Part shown: positions 17,776-25,486 of the stretch, one piece after another
Position numbering within the stretch: position 1 is the stretch's first letter
Layout of the letters: every line of letters starts with the position of its first letter
Assembly: GCA_023265025.1 (NCBI GenBank)
Contig: JAHFUP010000006.1
Coordinates: 48,581-112,580, forward strand
Direction of reading: 5' to 3'
From: Acidimicrobiia bacterium
GTDB taxonomy: Bacteria > Actinomycetota > Acidimicrobiia > Acidimicrobiales > AC-14
DNA: 64,000 nt
Notes under the pieces: generated by a model
Seen by the model: the letters and a program-made list of their open reading frames with translations, nothing else
What the model was told of the DNA's origin: nothing
Databases searched by the model: none
Translations under genes and position numbers: made by a program

Positions 17776-19123
17776 GGTACGACGGGTCGCGGTGGTCGGC
17801 GGCGGCATCACCGGCCTGGCTGCGGCCCGCTTCCTCGGCCAGGCCGGCCTGGACGTCACCGTGCTGGAGGCCGGCGCCGGCCCGGGCGGGAAGATTCAGA
17901 CGCGGGAGCTGGCCGGCGTGCCCGTCGAGGCCGGCCCCGACACCTTCCTCGCCCGGGTGCCATGGGCCGTCGAGCTGTGCCGGGAGCTCGGTCTCGGCGA
18001 CGAGCTCGTCGCCCCGGCGACCGGCAAGGCTTTCCTGTGGATCGGCGACCGGCTGCGCCCGCTGCCCGAGCGCCACGTGCTCGGCGTCCCGACCGCCCTT
18101 GTCCCCCTCCTACGGTCCGGCGTCCTGACGCCGGCCGGCGTGGGTCGGGCCCTGCTGGACCTCGTCCTCCCGAAGGCCGACCTCGGCGCCGACCCGACGG
18201 TGGCCGCCGTCGTCGGCCGGCGCATGGGCCGGGAGGTCGTCGACCGCCTGGTCGACCCACTCGTGGGGGGGATCAACGCCGGCCGGGCCGACGAGCTGAG
18301 CCTGTCCGCCACCGCGCCGGCCATCGCCGCCGGCGCGGCGCGCTCCCGCAGCCTCGTGCTGGGTCTCCGGCAGGCGAAGGCCGGCGCCGGCGGACCGGTG
18401 TTCCTCGGTCTGGCAGGGGGCCTGCACCGCCTCGTCGACCGGCTGGCCTCCGACGTCACCGACCTTCGTCTCGGCACCCGGGTCAGCGCCATCACGTCGG
18501 CCGCCGGCATATACCGGCTGGAGTGCACGCCGGGGCCGGACGCCGACGCCGACGCCGTCGTCCTCACCGTCCCGTCGTTCGTCGCCGCCCGGATGGTGGC
18601 GACGGTGTCCCCGGCCGCCGCCGACCACCTGGCGCGCATCCGCCACGCCTCGGTCGTCACCGCCACGCTGGCCTACCGCCCGTCGGCCCTGGCCCGGCCC
18701 CTCGACGGCGCCGGCATGCTCGTCCCCCGTATCGAGGGCCGGCTCATCACCGCCTGCACGTGGTCGACGAGCAAGTGGCCGGCGCTGGCGGCCAGCGGGC
18801 TCGTCCTGCTCCGGGCGTCCTCCGGCCGGGACGGCGACTCCCGGGCCATCGACATGGACGACGACGAGCTCGTCCGCGGTGTCCACGAGGAGCTAGCCGA
18901 GGCGCTGGGCCTGGCCGAGAAGCCCGTCGATTCCCTGCTGTCGCGCTGGCCCAGGGGGTTCCCGCAGTACGTCGCCGGCCACCAGGAAACGGTCGCCGGC
19001 ATTGAAGCCGCCCTGGCCGGCGATGCGCCGGGCGTCCTCGTCGCCGGCGCGTCCTACCGGGGCCTGGGCATCGCCGCCTGCATCGAGCAAGCCCGGCGGG
19101 CGGCAACGCTGCTCACAACCTAG
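17768..19123 (+). CDS. hemY: Coproporphyrinogen/protoporphyrinogen oxidase (HemY/CgoX)
   Basis: The 451-residue flavoenzyme opens with the FAD-binding dinucleotide motif VVGGGITGLAAARFL. Family features are VEAGPDTFLARVP, DPLVGGINAGRADELSLSA and the C-terminal FAD block GVLVAGASYRGLGIAACIEQ. It oxidises coproporphyrinogen III in the coproporphyrin-dependent route of Gram-positives. The ATG overlaps the hemH stop by 8 nt. The decarboxylase HemQ/ChdC, which would complete the route, is not in this window. Confidence 0.94.
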   Translation: MAEVRRVAVVGGGITGLAAARFLGQAGLDVTVLEAGAGPGGKIQTRELAGVPVEAGPDTFLARVPWAVELCRELGLGDELVAPATGKAFLWIGDRLRPLPERHVLGVPTALVPLLRSGVLTPAGVGRALLDLVLPKADLGADPTVAAVVGRRMGREVVDRLVDPLVGGINAGRADELSLSATAPAIAAGAARSRSLVLGLRQAKAGAGGPVFLGLAGGLHRLVDRLASDVTDLRLGTRVSAITSAAGIYRLECTPGPDADADAVVLTVPSFVAARMVATVSPAAADHLARIRHASVVTATLAYRPSALARPLDGAGMLVPRIEGRLITACTWSTSKWPALAASGLVLLRASSGRDGDSRAIDMDDDELVRGVHEELAEALGLAEKPVDSLLSRWPRGFPQYVAGHQETVAGIEAALAGDAPGVLVAGASYRGLGIAACIEQARRAATLLTT

Positions 19124-19557
19124 AAGGAGTTCTGCAGGTCCCTGAGGGCGTCGATGGCCTCCTGGAACTCGTCACCGAACTGCTCGAGCCGGTCGATGAG
19201 CCGGTCGATCGCGTCGTCGATGTTCGACGACGGGAGAGTGGGCGGCGGCATCGTCGGTGGCGGGGTGCTCGTCGGCGGCGCCATGGTGGGTGGGGGCGTC
19301 GTGGGGAAAGTGGGGAACGGCGGGAAGGTCGGCGGCGGCATCGTCGGCGGCGGGGTGGACGACGGTGGCTGCGTCGGCGGCGGCATCGTGGGCGGGGGGA
19401 CGCTCGGGAAGGTGGGGAACGGCGGCAAGGTCGGGAATGTGGGGAACGGCGGGAAGCCCGGAGGTGGCGTCTGCGCGCCGGCCGTCGAGAGGGTGAACCC
19501 GATCGTCCCTGTGCCTACCGCCAAGAGCAGCGCCAAGCGGCGCTTCCATACCTGCAT
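19120..19557 (-). CDS. Secreted proline-rich repeat protein
   Basis: The 145-residue protein has a signal peptide (MQVWKRRLALLLAVGTGTIGFTLSTAGA). A region of about 75 residues made of PPPTMPPPT and FPPFPTFPT repeats follows, then a C-terminal amphipathic helix (NIDDAIDRLIDRLEQFGDEFQEAIDALRD). The repeats suggest a polyproline wall-spanning rod; the helix may oligomerise. The start is set by GGAGG 5 nt before ATG 19557; the longer ORF overlaps the divergent aldehyde dehydrogenase. No named family recognised. Its stop overlaps that of hemY by 4 nt. Confidence 0.72.
   Translation of the reverse strand: MQVWKRRLALLLAVGTGTIGFTLSTAGAQTPPPGFPPFPTFPTLPPFPTFPSVPPPTMPPPTQPPSSTPPPTMPPPTFPPFPTFPTTPPPTMAPPTSTPPPTMPPPTLPSSNIDDAIDRLIDRLEQFGDEFQEAIDALRDLQNSF
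19226..19480. repeat. Degenerate tandem repeats encoding PPPT/FPTFP units
   Basis: On the plus strand the DNA is a run of near-repeating G-rich units such as GGCGGCGGCATCGT and GTGGGGAACGGCGGGAAG. They code for the proline-rich part of the secreted protein and could vary in number between strains. Confidence 0.55.
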
Positions 19558-19625
19558 TCCAGCCTCCCGCTCCGCTCCGAAGGGTGCACGCGAAACGTAG
19601 CACCGGCGGCAGCGGCGTCCACCCA

Positions 19626-19631
19626 TACAAT
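19626..19631 (+). promoter_or_regulatory. Leaderless -10 box for the aldehyde dehydrogenase
   Basis: TACAAT, close to the consensus TATAAT, lies 6 nt before ATG 19638. Confidence 0.55.
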
Positions 19632-19637
19632 GCGGGC

Positions 19638-21017
19638 ATGACCGACGAGATCGTCGTCCGGTCGCCATACGACGGCGCCGAGGTCGGCCGGGTGCCGAAG
19701 CACGGCCCCGACGACGTCGACCGGGCGGTGTCGGTGGCCGCCAAGGCGCTGGCCGACCGGCCGTTCCCGCCGTGGCGGCGGGCGGCGGTGCTCGACCGCG
19801 CCGCCCTGGTCCTGGCCGAGCGATCGGAGGACTTCGCCCGCACGATCGCCCGGGAGGCGGCCAAGCCGATCAAGACGGCGAGGGTCGAGGTCACGCGGGC
19901 GGTGAGCACGTTCACCTTCGCCGCGGTGGAGGCCCGCCGGCTGACCGGCCAGATGGTCCCGATCGACGCTGCAGAGGTGGGCGAGGGGCGGCTGGCCTTC
20001 ACGCTGCGGATCCCGGTCGGGGTGGTCGCCGCCATCTCCCCGTTCAACTTCCCGCTGAACCTGGTGGCCCACAAGCTGGCGCCGGCCATCGCCGCCGGCT
20101 GCCCGGTCGTGCTGAAGCCGGCCAGCCAGACCCCGCTGTCGGCCGTCGCCCTGGCCCGGCTCCTGACGGAGGAGTGCGGCCTCCCCGTCGGCTACCTCCA
20201 CGTCGTCACGGGCGGCGGGGGCGAGGTCGGCAACGCCCTGGTCGAACACGCCGGCGTCGCCTACATCACCTTCACCGGGTCGTCCGAGGTCGGCTGGGGC
20301 ATTTCAGCCAAGGCCGGCCGCAAAAAGGTGGCGCTGGAGCTCGGCAACAACTCGCCGGTGATCATCGAGGCCGACGGCGACTGGGACAAGGCCGCCCGCG
20401 CCATCGCCACCGCCGGCTTCAGCCACGCCGGCCAGTCGTGCGTTTCGGTCCAGCGGGTGTACGTCGCCACATCCGTGGCCGAGGCGTTCACCGACGTCCT
20501 CACGAAGCTGGTCGACGACCTGGTTGTCGGTGACCCGCTCGACGACGCCACCGACGTCTCCGCCCTCATCAGCGAGAGCGAGCGGGAGCGCGTCATGTCG
20601 TGGATCGACGAGGCCGTGTCCGAGGGCGCCCGAGTCGTGGCCGGCGGCGGGCTGGAGCAGGGCGTCCTGCGCCCGACCGTCCTCACCGGCATGACGGCGG
20701 ACATGAAGGTCTCCCGCGACGAGGTCTTCGGCCCCGTCGTCGCCGTGCAGGCCTACGACTCACTCGACGAGGCCCTGCGCCTGGCCGACGACACGCGCTA
20801 CGGCCTCCAGGCCGGCATCTTCACGTCGAACCTGGCATCCGCCCTCCGTTCCGCGAGGGAGCTACGCTTCGGCACGGTGCTGGTCAACGAGGTGCCGACC
20901 TGGCGGGCCGACCAGATGCCCTACGGCGGGGTGCGCGAGAGCGGCAACACCAAGGAAGGGCCGGCGTACGCCGTCCGCCAGATGACCGAGGAGCGCCTGG
21001 TGGTCATCCAGCCGTAG
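19638..21017 (+). CDS. NAD(P)-dependent aldehyde dehydrogenase
   Basis: The 459-residue enzyme has the ALDH fold: ISPFNFPLNLVAHKLAPAIAAGCPVVLKPAS for cofactor binding, TFTGSSEVGW, catalytic base Glu234 (VALELGNNSP) and nucleophile Cys268 (GQSCVSVQR). It ends with PYGGVRESGNTKEGPAYAVRQMTEERLVV, as in lactaldehyde or non-phosphorylating glyceraldehyde-3-phosphate-type members. The substrate cannot be fixed. ATG 19638 is chosen over GTG/TTG options upstream because TACAAT sits 6 nt before it. It stands alone. Confidence 0.92.
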   Translation: MTDEIVVRSPYDGAEVGRVPKHGPDDVDRAVSVAAKALADRPFPPWRRAAVLDRAALVLAERSEDFARTIAREAAKPIKTARVEVTRAVSTFTFAAVEARRLTGQMVPIDAAEVGEGRLAFTLRIPVGVVAAISPFNFPLNLVAHKLAPAIAAGCPVVLKPASQTPLSAVALARLLTEECGLPVGYLHVVTGGGGEVGNALVEHAGVAYITFTGSSEVGWGISAKAGRKKVALELGNNSPVIIEADGDWDKAARAIATAGFSHAGQSCVSVQRVYVATSVAEAFTDVLTKLVDDLVVGDPLDDATDVSALISESERERVMSWIDEAVSEGARVVAGGGLEQGVLRPTVLTGMTADMKVSRDEVFGPVVAVQAYDSLDEALRLADDTRYGLQAGIFTSNLASALRSARELRFGTVLVNEVPTWRADQMPYGGVRESGNTKEGPAYAVRQMTEERLVVIQP

Positions 21018-21020
21018 CGC

Positions 21021-21083
21021 CGGGTGTGTTTCTGGTCGTGAAATCGCCGATTCCGGGCAGAATCACGACCAAAAACACACCCG
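21021..21083. repeat. Long intergenic inverted repeat after the aldehyde dehydrogenase
   Basis: Outer arms of about 21 nt (starting CGGGTGTGTTTCTGGTCGTG) pair with one mismatch across a 63-nt element that begins 4 nt after the stop codon. It is a strong hairpin and a likely 3' end or terminator. Its sequence differs from the other palindromes. Confidence 0.65.
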
Positions 21084-21204
21084 AACCGACGTCAGCCGGC
21101 GCGGAGCGGGTCGTATCCCCATGATGAAACGGCCGGCCGTCAGCGTCGTTCGGGTTCGAATGGATCGGCGCGTACGTCATGAAGACCCGAAGGGTCGCGC
21201 CTGA

Positions 21205-21238
21205 GGCAAGGTGGGGTGGTGAGCCACCCCACCTTGCC
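21205..21238 (+). promoter_or_regulatory. Hairpin spanning the start of the ligase gene
   Basis: GGCAAGGTGGGGTGG pairs perfectly over 15 bp with its complement around a TGAG loop. Both candidate GTG starts of the downstream ligase (21216, 21219) and the AAGG that could serve as ribosome binding site lie within the 5' arm. Folding would hide the start, so translation may be conditional. Confidence 0.5.
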
Positions 21239-22214
21239 GCGCCTCCTGCCAATGCTGGCGGGCGGCAGTGGGATCCCGGCGAACCCCGATGCGTACCAGC
21301 TGGAACCGAAGCTCGACGGCCAGCGAGTCATGGCCTACGTGGGTCCGGACGGCGTCGTCCTCACCAACCGACGGGGCGGCGAGATCACGAGCCACTACCC
21401 CGAGCTTGCCGGCCTTGGTGAGGCGCTCGCTCCGCACACCGTGGTGCTCGACGGGGAGGTGGTGGCGTTCAACGAGAAGGGCCAGACCAGCTTCCAGCGG
21501 CTCCAGCGCCGGATGCACGTCATCGCCCCGCCGGCCCGGCTCCTCGCCGACACGCCGGCGGTGTTCGTCGCCTTCGACGTGCTGTGGCTCGACGGCGAGC
21601 TGCTGGTCGACCAGCCCCAGACCGAGCGCCGGCGCGTGCTCGACGGGCTCGGGATCAAGGGGCCGGCGTGGCAGACGGCCCCTGTCCTCGACGCCACACC
21701 GGAGGAGCTGCTCGAAGCATGCCGGCAGGCCGGGCTGGAGGGCTTCATGGCCAAGCGGCTCGACGCGCCCTACGCCGTGGGCCGCCGGTCGCCGGCCTGG
21801 TCGAAGGTCAAGTGCGGCCGTCGCCGCGAGTTCGTGGTCGGGGGCTGGTCGAGCGGACAAGGCAGCCGCCAGGAGAGCATCGGCTCGCTGGCGCTCGGGT
21901 GCTACGACACCGCCGACGCGGACACCCAGCGCCTGTTCTATGTGGGCCAGGCCGGATCAGGGCTCAACGAGGCGATGATCCGCCAGCTCCAGAAGCTCTT
22001 CGGGCAGATCGGCCTGCCGGCGTCGCCGTTCGTGAACTCACCGCCGCTCAAGCTCCACTTCGTGCGGCCGATGCTCGTGGTCGAGATCGCCTACACCGAG
22101 GTGACGGAGACTGGCACCCTCCGTCAGCCCTCGATCAAGGGCCTCCGCACCGACGTCATCGCCGGCGAGGTGACGTGGGACGACGAGATCGCCGCCTGCT
22201 TCGGCTCGGGATAG
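21216..22214 (+). CDS. ATP-dependent DNA ligase (LigD ligase-domain type)
   Basis: The 332-residue protein carries the adenylation domain (KLDGQR, nucleophile Lys32; VLDGEVVAF; EGFMAKRLDAPY; WSKVKC). An OB domain (about 205-332) follows with FVVGGWSSGQGSRQESIGSLALG. This is the layout of the ligase part of LigD, which seals double-strand breaks in bacterial NHEJ. Ku and the LigD polymerase domain are encoded 0.4-1.2 kb downstream as separate genes. Start is GTG 21216 or 21219, both inside a strong hairpin. Confidence 0.9.
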   Translation: MVSHPTLPRLLPMLAGGSGIPANPDAYQLEPKLDGQRVMAYVGPDGVVLTNRRGGEITSHYPELAGLGEALAPHTVVLDGEVVAFNEKGQTSFQRLQRRMHVIAPPARLLADTPAVFVAFDVLWLDGELLVDQPQTERRRVLDGLGIKGPAWQTAPVLDATPEELLEACRQAGLEGFMAKRLDAPYAVGRRSPAWSKVKCGRRREFVVGGWSSGQGSRQESIGSLALGCYDTADADTQRLFYVGQAGSGLNEAMIRQLQKLFGQIGLPASPFVNSPPLKLHFVRPMLVVEIAYTEVTETGTLRQPSIKGLRTDVIAGEVTWDDEIAACFGSG

Positions 22215-22233
22215 CCGCCGGCGCCGGAGGTGG

Positions 22234-22524
22234 CTACCCGCCCAAGGTGTCGAACAGGTCGAGGTTGCGGAAGGTCGGCGGAGCATCGGAGAGGGCCATC
22301 ATGTCCGCGGCCAGGGCCTGGGTCTCGGGCTTCTCGGAGTTGGCCATCGCCTCCTCGTAGCTCGGGAACGTGGCGATGACGAGGAAGGTGCCGGGGTTGT
22401 CCCGATCCGCGCAGAAGATGGCGCTGCCGGCGCCGCCGCCGGTTTCCTCTTCGTAGCGCTTGCCCCGGGCCTGCATGGCCTCGATGTCGCTCGTCTTGAA
22501 CTCGACGATCTGCACGAATTGCAT
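22234..22524 (-). CDS. Small dimeric alpha/beta-barrel protein
   Basis: The 96-residue protein resembles the antibiotic-biosynthesis-monooxygenase or stress-responsive dimeric alpha-beta barrel group (VQIVEFKTSDIEAMQARGKRYEE, then GTFLVIATFPSYEEAMANSEKPETQALAADM). No catalytic motif stands out, so the role is open. AAGGAGG precedes ATG 22524 by about 6 nt. It sits inside the NHEJ cluster on the opposite strand, divergent from ku. Confidence 0.68.
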   Translation of the reverse strand: MQFVQIVEFKTSDIEAMQARGKRYEEETGGGAGSAIFCADRDNPGTFLVIATFPSYEEAMANSEKPETQALAADMMALSDAPPTFRNLDLFDTLGG

Positions 22525-22616
22525 CGACCCCTCCTTGGGTAGAGGCCCCCGACGCTACCCCTCCCGACTTGGCGCCGACAGGGCGCCACTTGCGGAAACC
22601 GATCGGACATCCGACG

Positions 22617-22622
22617 TAGCAT
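22617..22622 (+). promoter_or_regulatory. Leaderless -10 box for ku
   Basis: TAGCAT lies 6 nt before the GTG at 22629 with no ribosome binding site between. Confidence 0.5.
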
Positions 22623-22628
22623 CACGTT

Positions 22629-23417
22629 GTGCCCAGGCCCATCTGGAGTGGCGCCATCAGCTTCGGGCTGGTGAACGTGCCGGTCAAGCTCTTCAGCGCC
22701 ACGTCGTCGAAGGACGTCCACTTCCACCAGCTCGATGGGAAGTCGAACTCCCGCATCAAGCAGAAGCGGGTCTCGGCGGTGACCGGCGAGGAAGTGCCCT
22801 ACGAGGACATCATCAAGGCCTACGAGATCGCCCCCGACAACTACGTGACGATCACGCCCGAGGAGCTCGACTCCCTCGACGCCAAGGCCACCAAGACGAT
22901 CGACATCGAGGACTTCGTCGACCTCGACCAGATCGACCCCGTCTACTACGAGCGGCCCTATTACCTGGTGCCCGACAAGGGCGGCCAGAAGGCCTACGCC
23001 CTGCTGCGCAACGCCATGCGGGAGACGAACAAGGTCGGCATCGCCCGGGTCGTCCTGCGCACCAAGCAGTACCTGGCCGCCATCCGACCGCTCGGCGACG
23101 CGCTGGTCATGGAGACCATGCTCTTCGCCGACGAGGTGAACCCCCTCGACGAGCTCGACCTCCCGGGTCCCGACGTCGACGTCACCGACCGCGAGGAGAA
23201 GATGGCCCGGTCACTGATCGACTCCCTCACCACCGACTTCGAGCCCTCGAAGTACCGCGACGAGTACCGCGAGCGGGTGCTGGCGCTGATCGAGCAGAAG
23301 GCGTCGGGCCAGGCCATCGTGGCCGAGACGGCCACCGAGGAGGCACCTCGGGTCGTCGACCTCATGGCCGCCCTCGAAGCCAGCCTGGCCGCGGTGAAGG
23401 CGGGCAAGAGCGAGTGA
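22629..23417 (+). CDS. ku: Non-homologous end joining protein Ku
   Basis: The 262-residue homodimeric DNA-end-binding protein starts with the family hallmark RPIWSGAISFGLVNVPVKLFSA and continues with YYERPYYLVPDKGGQKAYALLRNAM and MARSLIDSLTTDFEPSKYRDEYRERV. It threads onto broken ends and recruits the LigD activities. The C-terminal basic extension seen in some Ku proteins is short here. The GTG start has TAGCAT 6 nt upstream. The stop overlaps the GTG of the polymerase gene (GTGA). Confidence 0.96.
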   Translation: MPRPIWSGAISFGLVNVPVKLFSATSSKDVHFHQLDGKSNSRIKQKRVSAVTGEEVPYEDIIKAYEIAPDNYVTITPEELDSLDAKATKTIDIEDFVDLDQIDPVYYERPYYLVPDKGGQKAYALLRNAMRETNKVGIARVVLRTKQYLAAIRPLGDALVMETMLFADEVNPLDELDLPGPDVDVTDREEKMARSLIDSLTTDFEPSKYRDEYRERVLALIEQKASGQAIVAETATEEAPRVVDLMAALEASLAAVKAGKSE

Positions 23418-24337
23418 GCGCAGCCTCGGCGGCGGTCGAGGTGGAGGTCGGTGGCCGGCAGCTCAAGCTGTCGAACATGGACAAGGTCCTGTACCCCGAG
23501 GCCGGGTTCACCAAGGGCCAGGTCATCGACTACTACACCCGGATCGCGCCGGCGCTGCTGCCCCACCTCCACCAGCGGGCCCTCACGCTGAAGCGCTATC
23601 CCAACGGCGTCGACGACAAGTTCTTCTACGAGAAGAACTGCCCCAAGCACCGGCCGCCGTGGGTGGAGACGCTGTCGGTCTGGAGCGCCCGCAACAAGGC
23701 CGACGTGAACTACTGCCTCATCGACGAGCTGGCCGGCCTGGTGTGGGTGGCCAACCTGGCGTCGCTGGAGCTACACACGTCGCTGTCCCACGCCCGGGAC
23801 ATCCTGCGACCGAGCATGCTCGTGTTCGACCTCGACCCCGGTCCGCCGGCGACGGTCGTCGAGTGCGGCCGGGTGGCGTTCTGGCTGCGTGAGGTACTCG
23901 ACGACCTCGGCCTGCAGGCGTTCCCGAAGACGTCGGGGTCGAAGGGCCTGCAGATCTACGTCCCGCTGAACACGCCGGTCACCTACAACGAGACCAAGCC
24001 GTTCGCCCACGCCATGGCCAAGCTGCTGGAGCAGCGCCACCCCGGGGAGGTCCTGTCGGTCATGACCAAGGACCTCCGCACCGGCAAGGTCTTCATCGAC
24101 TGGAGCCAGAACGACGACTCGAAGACCACGATCTGCGTCTACTCGCTCCGAGCCCGGCCCCGTCCCACGGTTTCCACGCCGGTGGGGTGGGACGAGGTCC
24201 AGCGGGTCGTCGACAGCGGCGACCCGGACGACCTCGTGTTCGAGGCCGACGACGTGCTGAAGCGGGTTGAGCAGGACGGCGACCTGTTCGCGCCGCTCAA
24301 CGAGCTGGAACAGTCGCTGCCGGCGCCGCCCAGGTAG
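23414..24337 (+). CDS. LigD-type NHEJ polymerase/primase domain protein
   Basis: The 307-residue archaeo-eukaryotic primase-type polymerase has LSNMDKVLYPEAGFTKGQVIDYY, the metal-binding FDLDPG (Asp139, Asp141), KTSGSKGLQIYVPL and a third metal-site Asp in FIDWSQND. It adds ribonucleotides and fills gaps at breaks held by Ku. It is a stand-alone polymerase domain, with the ligase encoded separately at 21216 and no phosphoesterase domain found. GTG 23414 overlaps the ku stop by 4 nt, so the two are coupled. Confidence 0.94.
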   Translation: MSAASAAVEVEVGGRQLKLSNMDKVLYPEAGFTKGQVIDYYTRIAPALLPHLHQRALTLKRYPNGVDDKFFYEKNCPKHRPPWVETLSVWSARNKADVNYCLIDELAGLVWVANLASLELHTSLSHARDILRPSMLVFDLDPGPPATVVECGRVAFWLREVLDDLGLQAFPKTSGSKGLQIYVPLNTPVTYNETKPFAHAMAKLLEQRHPGEVLSVMTKDLRTGKVFIDWSQNDDSKTTICVYSLRARPRPTVSTPVGWDEVQRVVDSGDPDDLVFEADDVLKRVEQDGDLFAPLNELEQSLPAPPR

Positions 24338-24426
24338 ATGTCAATCAACTATTGGTTCGCTACCTCTACCCCGGCGCCTCCCATCGCCGTCGAGTTACAG
24401 TCCCGCTGTCTTAGAAAGGACGGGCG

Positions 24427-24867
24427 ATGATCGACTCGACGAAGCGGCGGGGTTCACGTTTCACCAGAGTGCTGGGTGCCTCCGGCGTCACGCTGCTCCT
24501 GGTGGCCACCGGTTGTTCCAGTGAGGTTCGCAACGGCGATCCCCAGATCAGCGTGAAGGCGGACCGCAACAGCGCCGGCGCGCTCGAAGCGCTCACGGTG
24601 ACAGGGAAGCGGTTCAGCCCCAACGGGATGGCCCACATCACCCTGCTGCTGGCCGGAGGGCCGAGCAACGCGTCGCCGTACTTCGAAGAGGACATCCAGG
24701 CCGACAGCGACGGCAAGATCCGGTATGAGAAGCGGCCGGTGCCGTGCCCGACGGCGGCGGACTACGGGCAGGGCAGCTACATCCTGGTGACCGCCCGGGA
24801 CACGAACTCGGGTATCAGCGGATCGAGGACCCTGAGCCCCGGCGGGACGCCCGACTGCAAGGTCTGA
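24427..24867 (+). CDS. Putative lipoprotein with Ig-like or IPT-type domain
   Basis: The 146-residue protein has a lipoprotein signal (RVLGASGVTLLLVATGCSS, lipidated Cys near residue 30). It is followed by a beta-rich domain, ISVKADRNSAGALEALTVTGKRFSPNGMAHITLLL, resembling bacterial immunoglobulin-like or IPT folds. Two further Cys (PVPCPT and PDCKV) may pair. Extracytoplasmic; function unknown. AAAGGA lies 7 nt before ATG 24427. Confidence 0.68.
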   Translation: MIDSTKRRGSRFTRVLGASGVTLLLVATGCSSEVRNGDPQISVKADRNSAGALEALTVTGKRFSPNGMAHITLLLAGGPSNASPYFEEDIQADSDGKIRYEKRPVPCPTAADYGQGSYILVTARDTNSGISGSRTLSPGGTPDCKV

Positions 24868-24871
24868 GCCG

Positions 24872-25486
24872 ATAAACGCCGGCGAGCGCCGGCGCTGGGA
24901 CGAGCGCTATTCGGCGGCCGAGCCCGCCTCCGCCCGCGACCCCAACCGGTTGGTCGTGAAGGAGGTGGGCGCGACAAGTCCGGGTCGGGCGATCGACGTG
25001 GCCGCCGGCGAGGGCCGCCACGCCCTCTGGCTGGCGTCCCGAGGGTGGGAGGTCGTGGCCGTCGACTTCTCCGAGGTTGCGCTGCGGCGGGCGCAGGCCC
25101 GGGCCCGGGCGGACGCGCTGGCGGTCGGCTTCGTCGTGGCCGACGTCCACACCATGCGCCTGCCGCCGGCACGGTTCGACCTGGTGCTCGCCGCCTTTTT
25201 CCACCCTCGGCCGTCAGAGCGACCGGCGCTGTACCCGGCGATGGCGGGTGCCGTCGCGCCGGGCGGCAGCCTGCTCCTGGTCAGCTACGACAAGGCCAAC
25301 CTGACCGAGGGCGCCGGCGGCCCCAGGGATCCCGACTTCCTACTCGACCCGCCGGCGCTGGCCGAGGAGCTGGAGGCGCTCGGGCTCGACGTCACCCGGG
25401 CCGACACCGTCCGGTCGCGTGCGACCGCCGCCGACGGAACGGAGGTCGACGTCGTCAATACCGTGATCCGGGCGGTCCGGCGCTAA
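24872..25486 (+). CDS. Class I SAM-dependent methyltransferase, start unclear
   Basis: The Rossmann core AIDVAAGEGRHALWLASRGWEVVAVDFSEVAL marks a small-molecule methyltransferase of the UbiE/TehB type. Sequence upstream of the first canonical start (TTG 24950) still encodes a family-typical N-terminus, RRWDERYSAAEPASARDPNR. That frame has no ATG, GTG or TTG back towards the previous gene. ATA 24872, 9 nt after a CAAGG, is the only near-start, and I use it as the left limit. A non-AUG start, coupling to the lipoprotein gene 4 nt upstream, or an assembly error are possible. The stop overlaps the convergent permease stop. Confidence 0.75.
   Translation: MNAGERRRWDERYSAAEPASARDPNRLVVKEVGATSPGRAIDVAAGEGRHALWLASRGWEVVAVDFSEVALRRAQARARADALAVGFVVADVHTMRLPPARFDLVLAAFFHPRPSERPALYPAMAGAVAPGGSLLLVSYDKANLTEGAGGPRDPDFLLDPPALAEELEALGLDVTRADTVRSRATAADGTEVDVVNTVIRAVRR

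Noticed and set aside
19154-19600. Glycine-rich plus-strand ORF (VGGGIVGGG repeats)
   Set aside because: It is the reverse complement of the proline-rich secreted protein, which has the signal peptide and the ribosome binding site.
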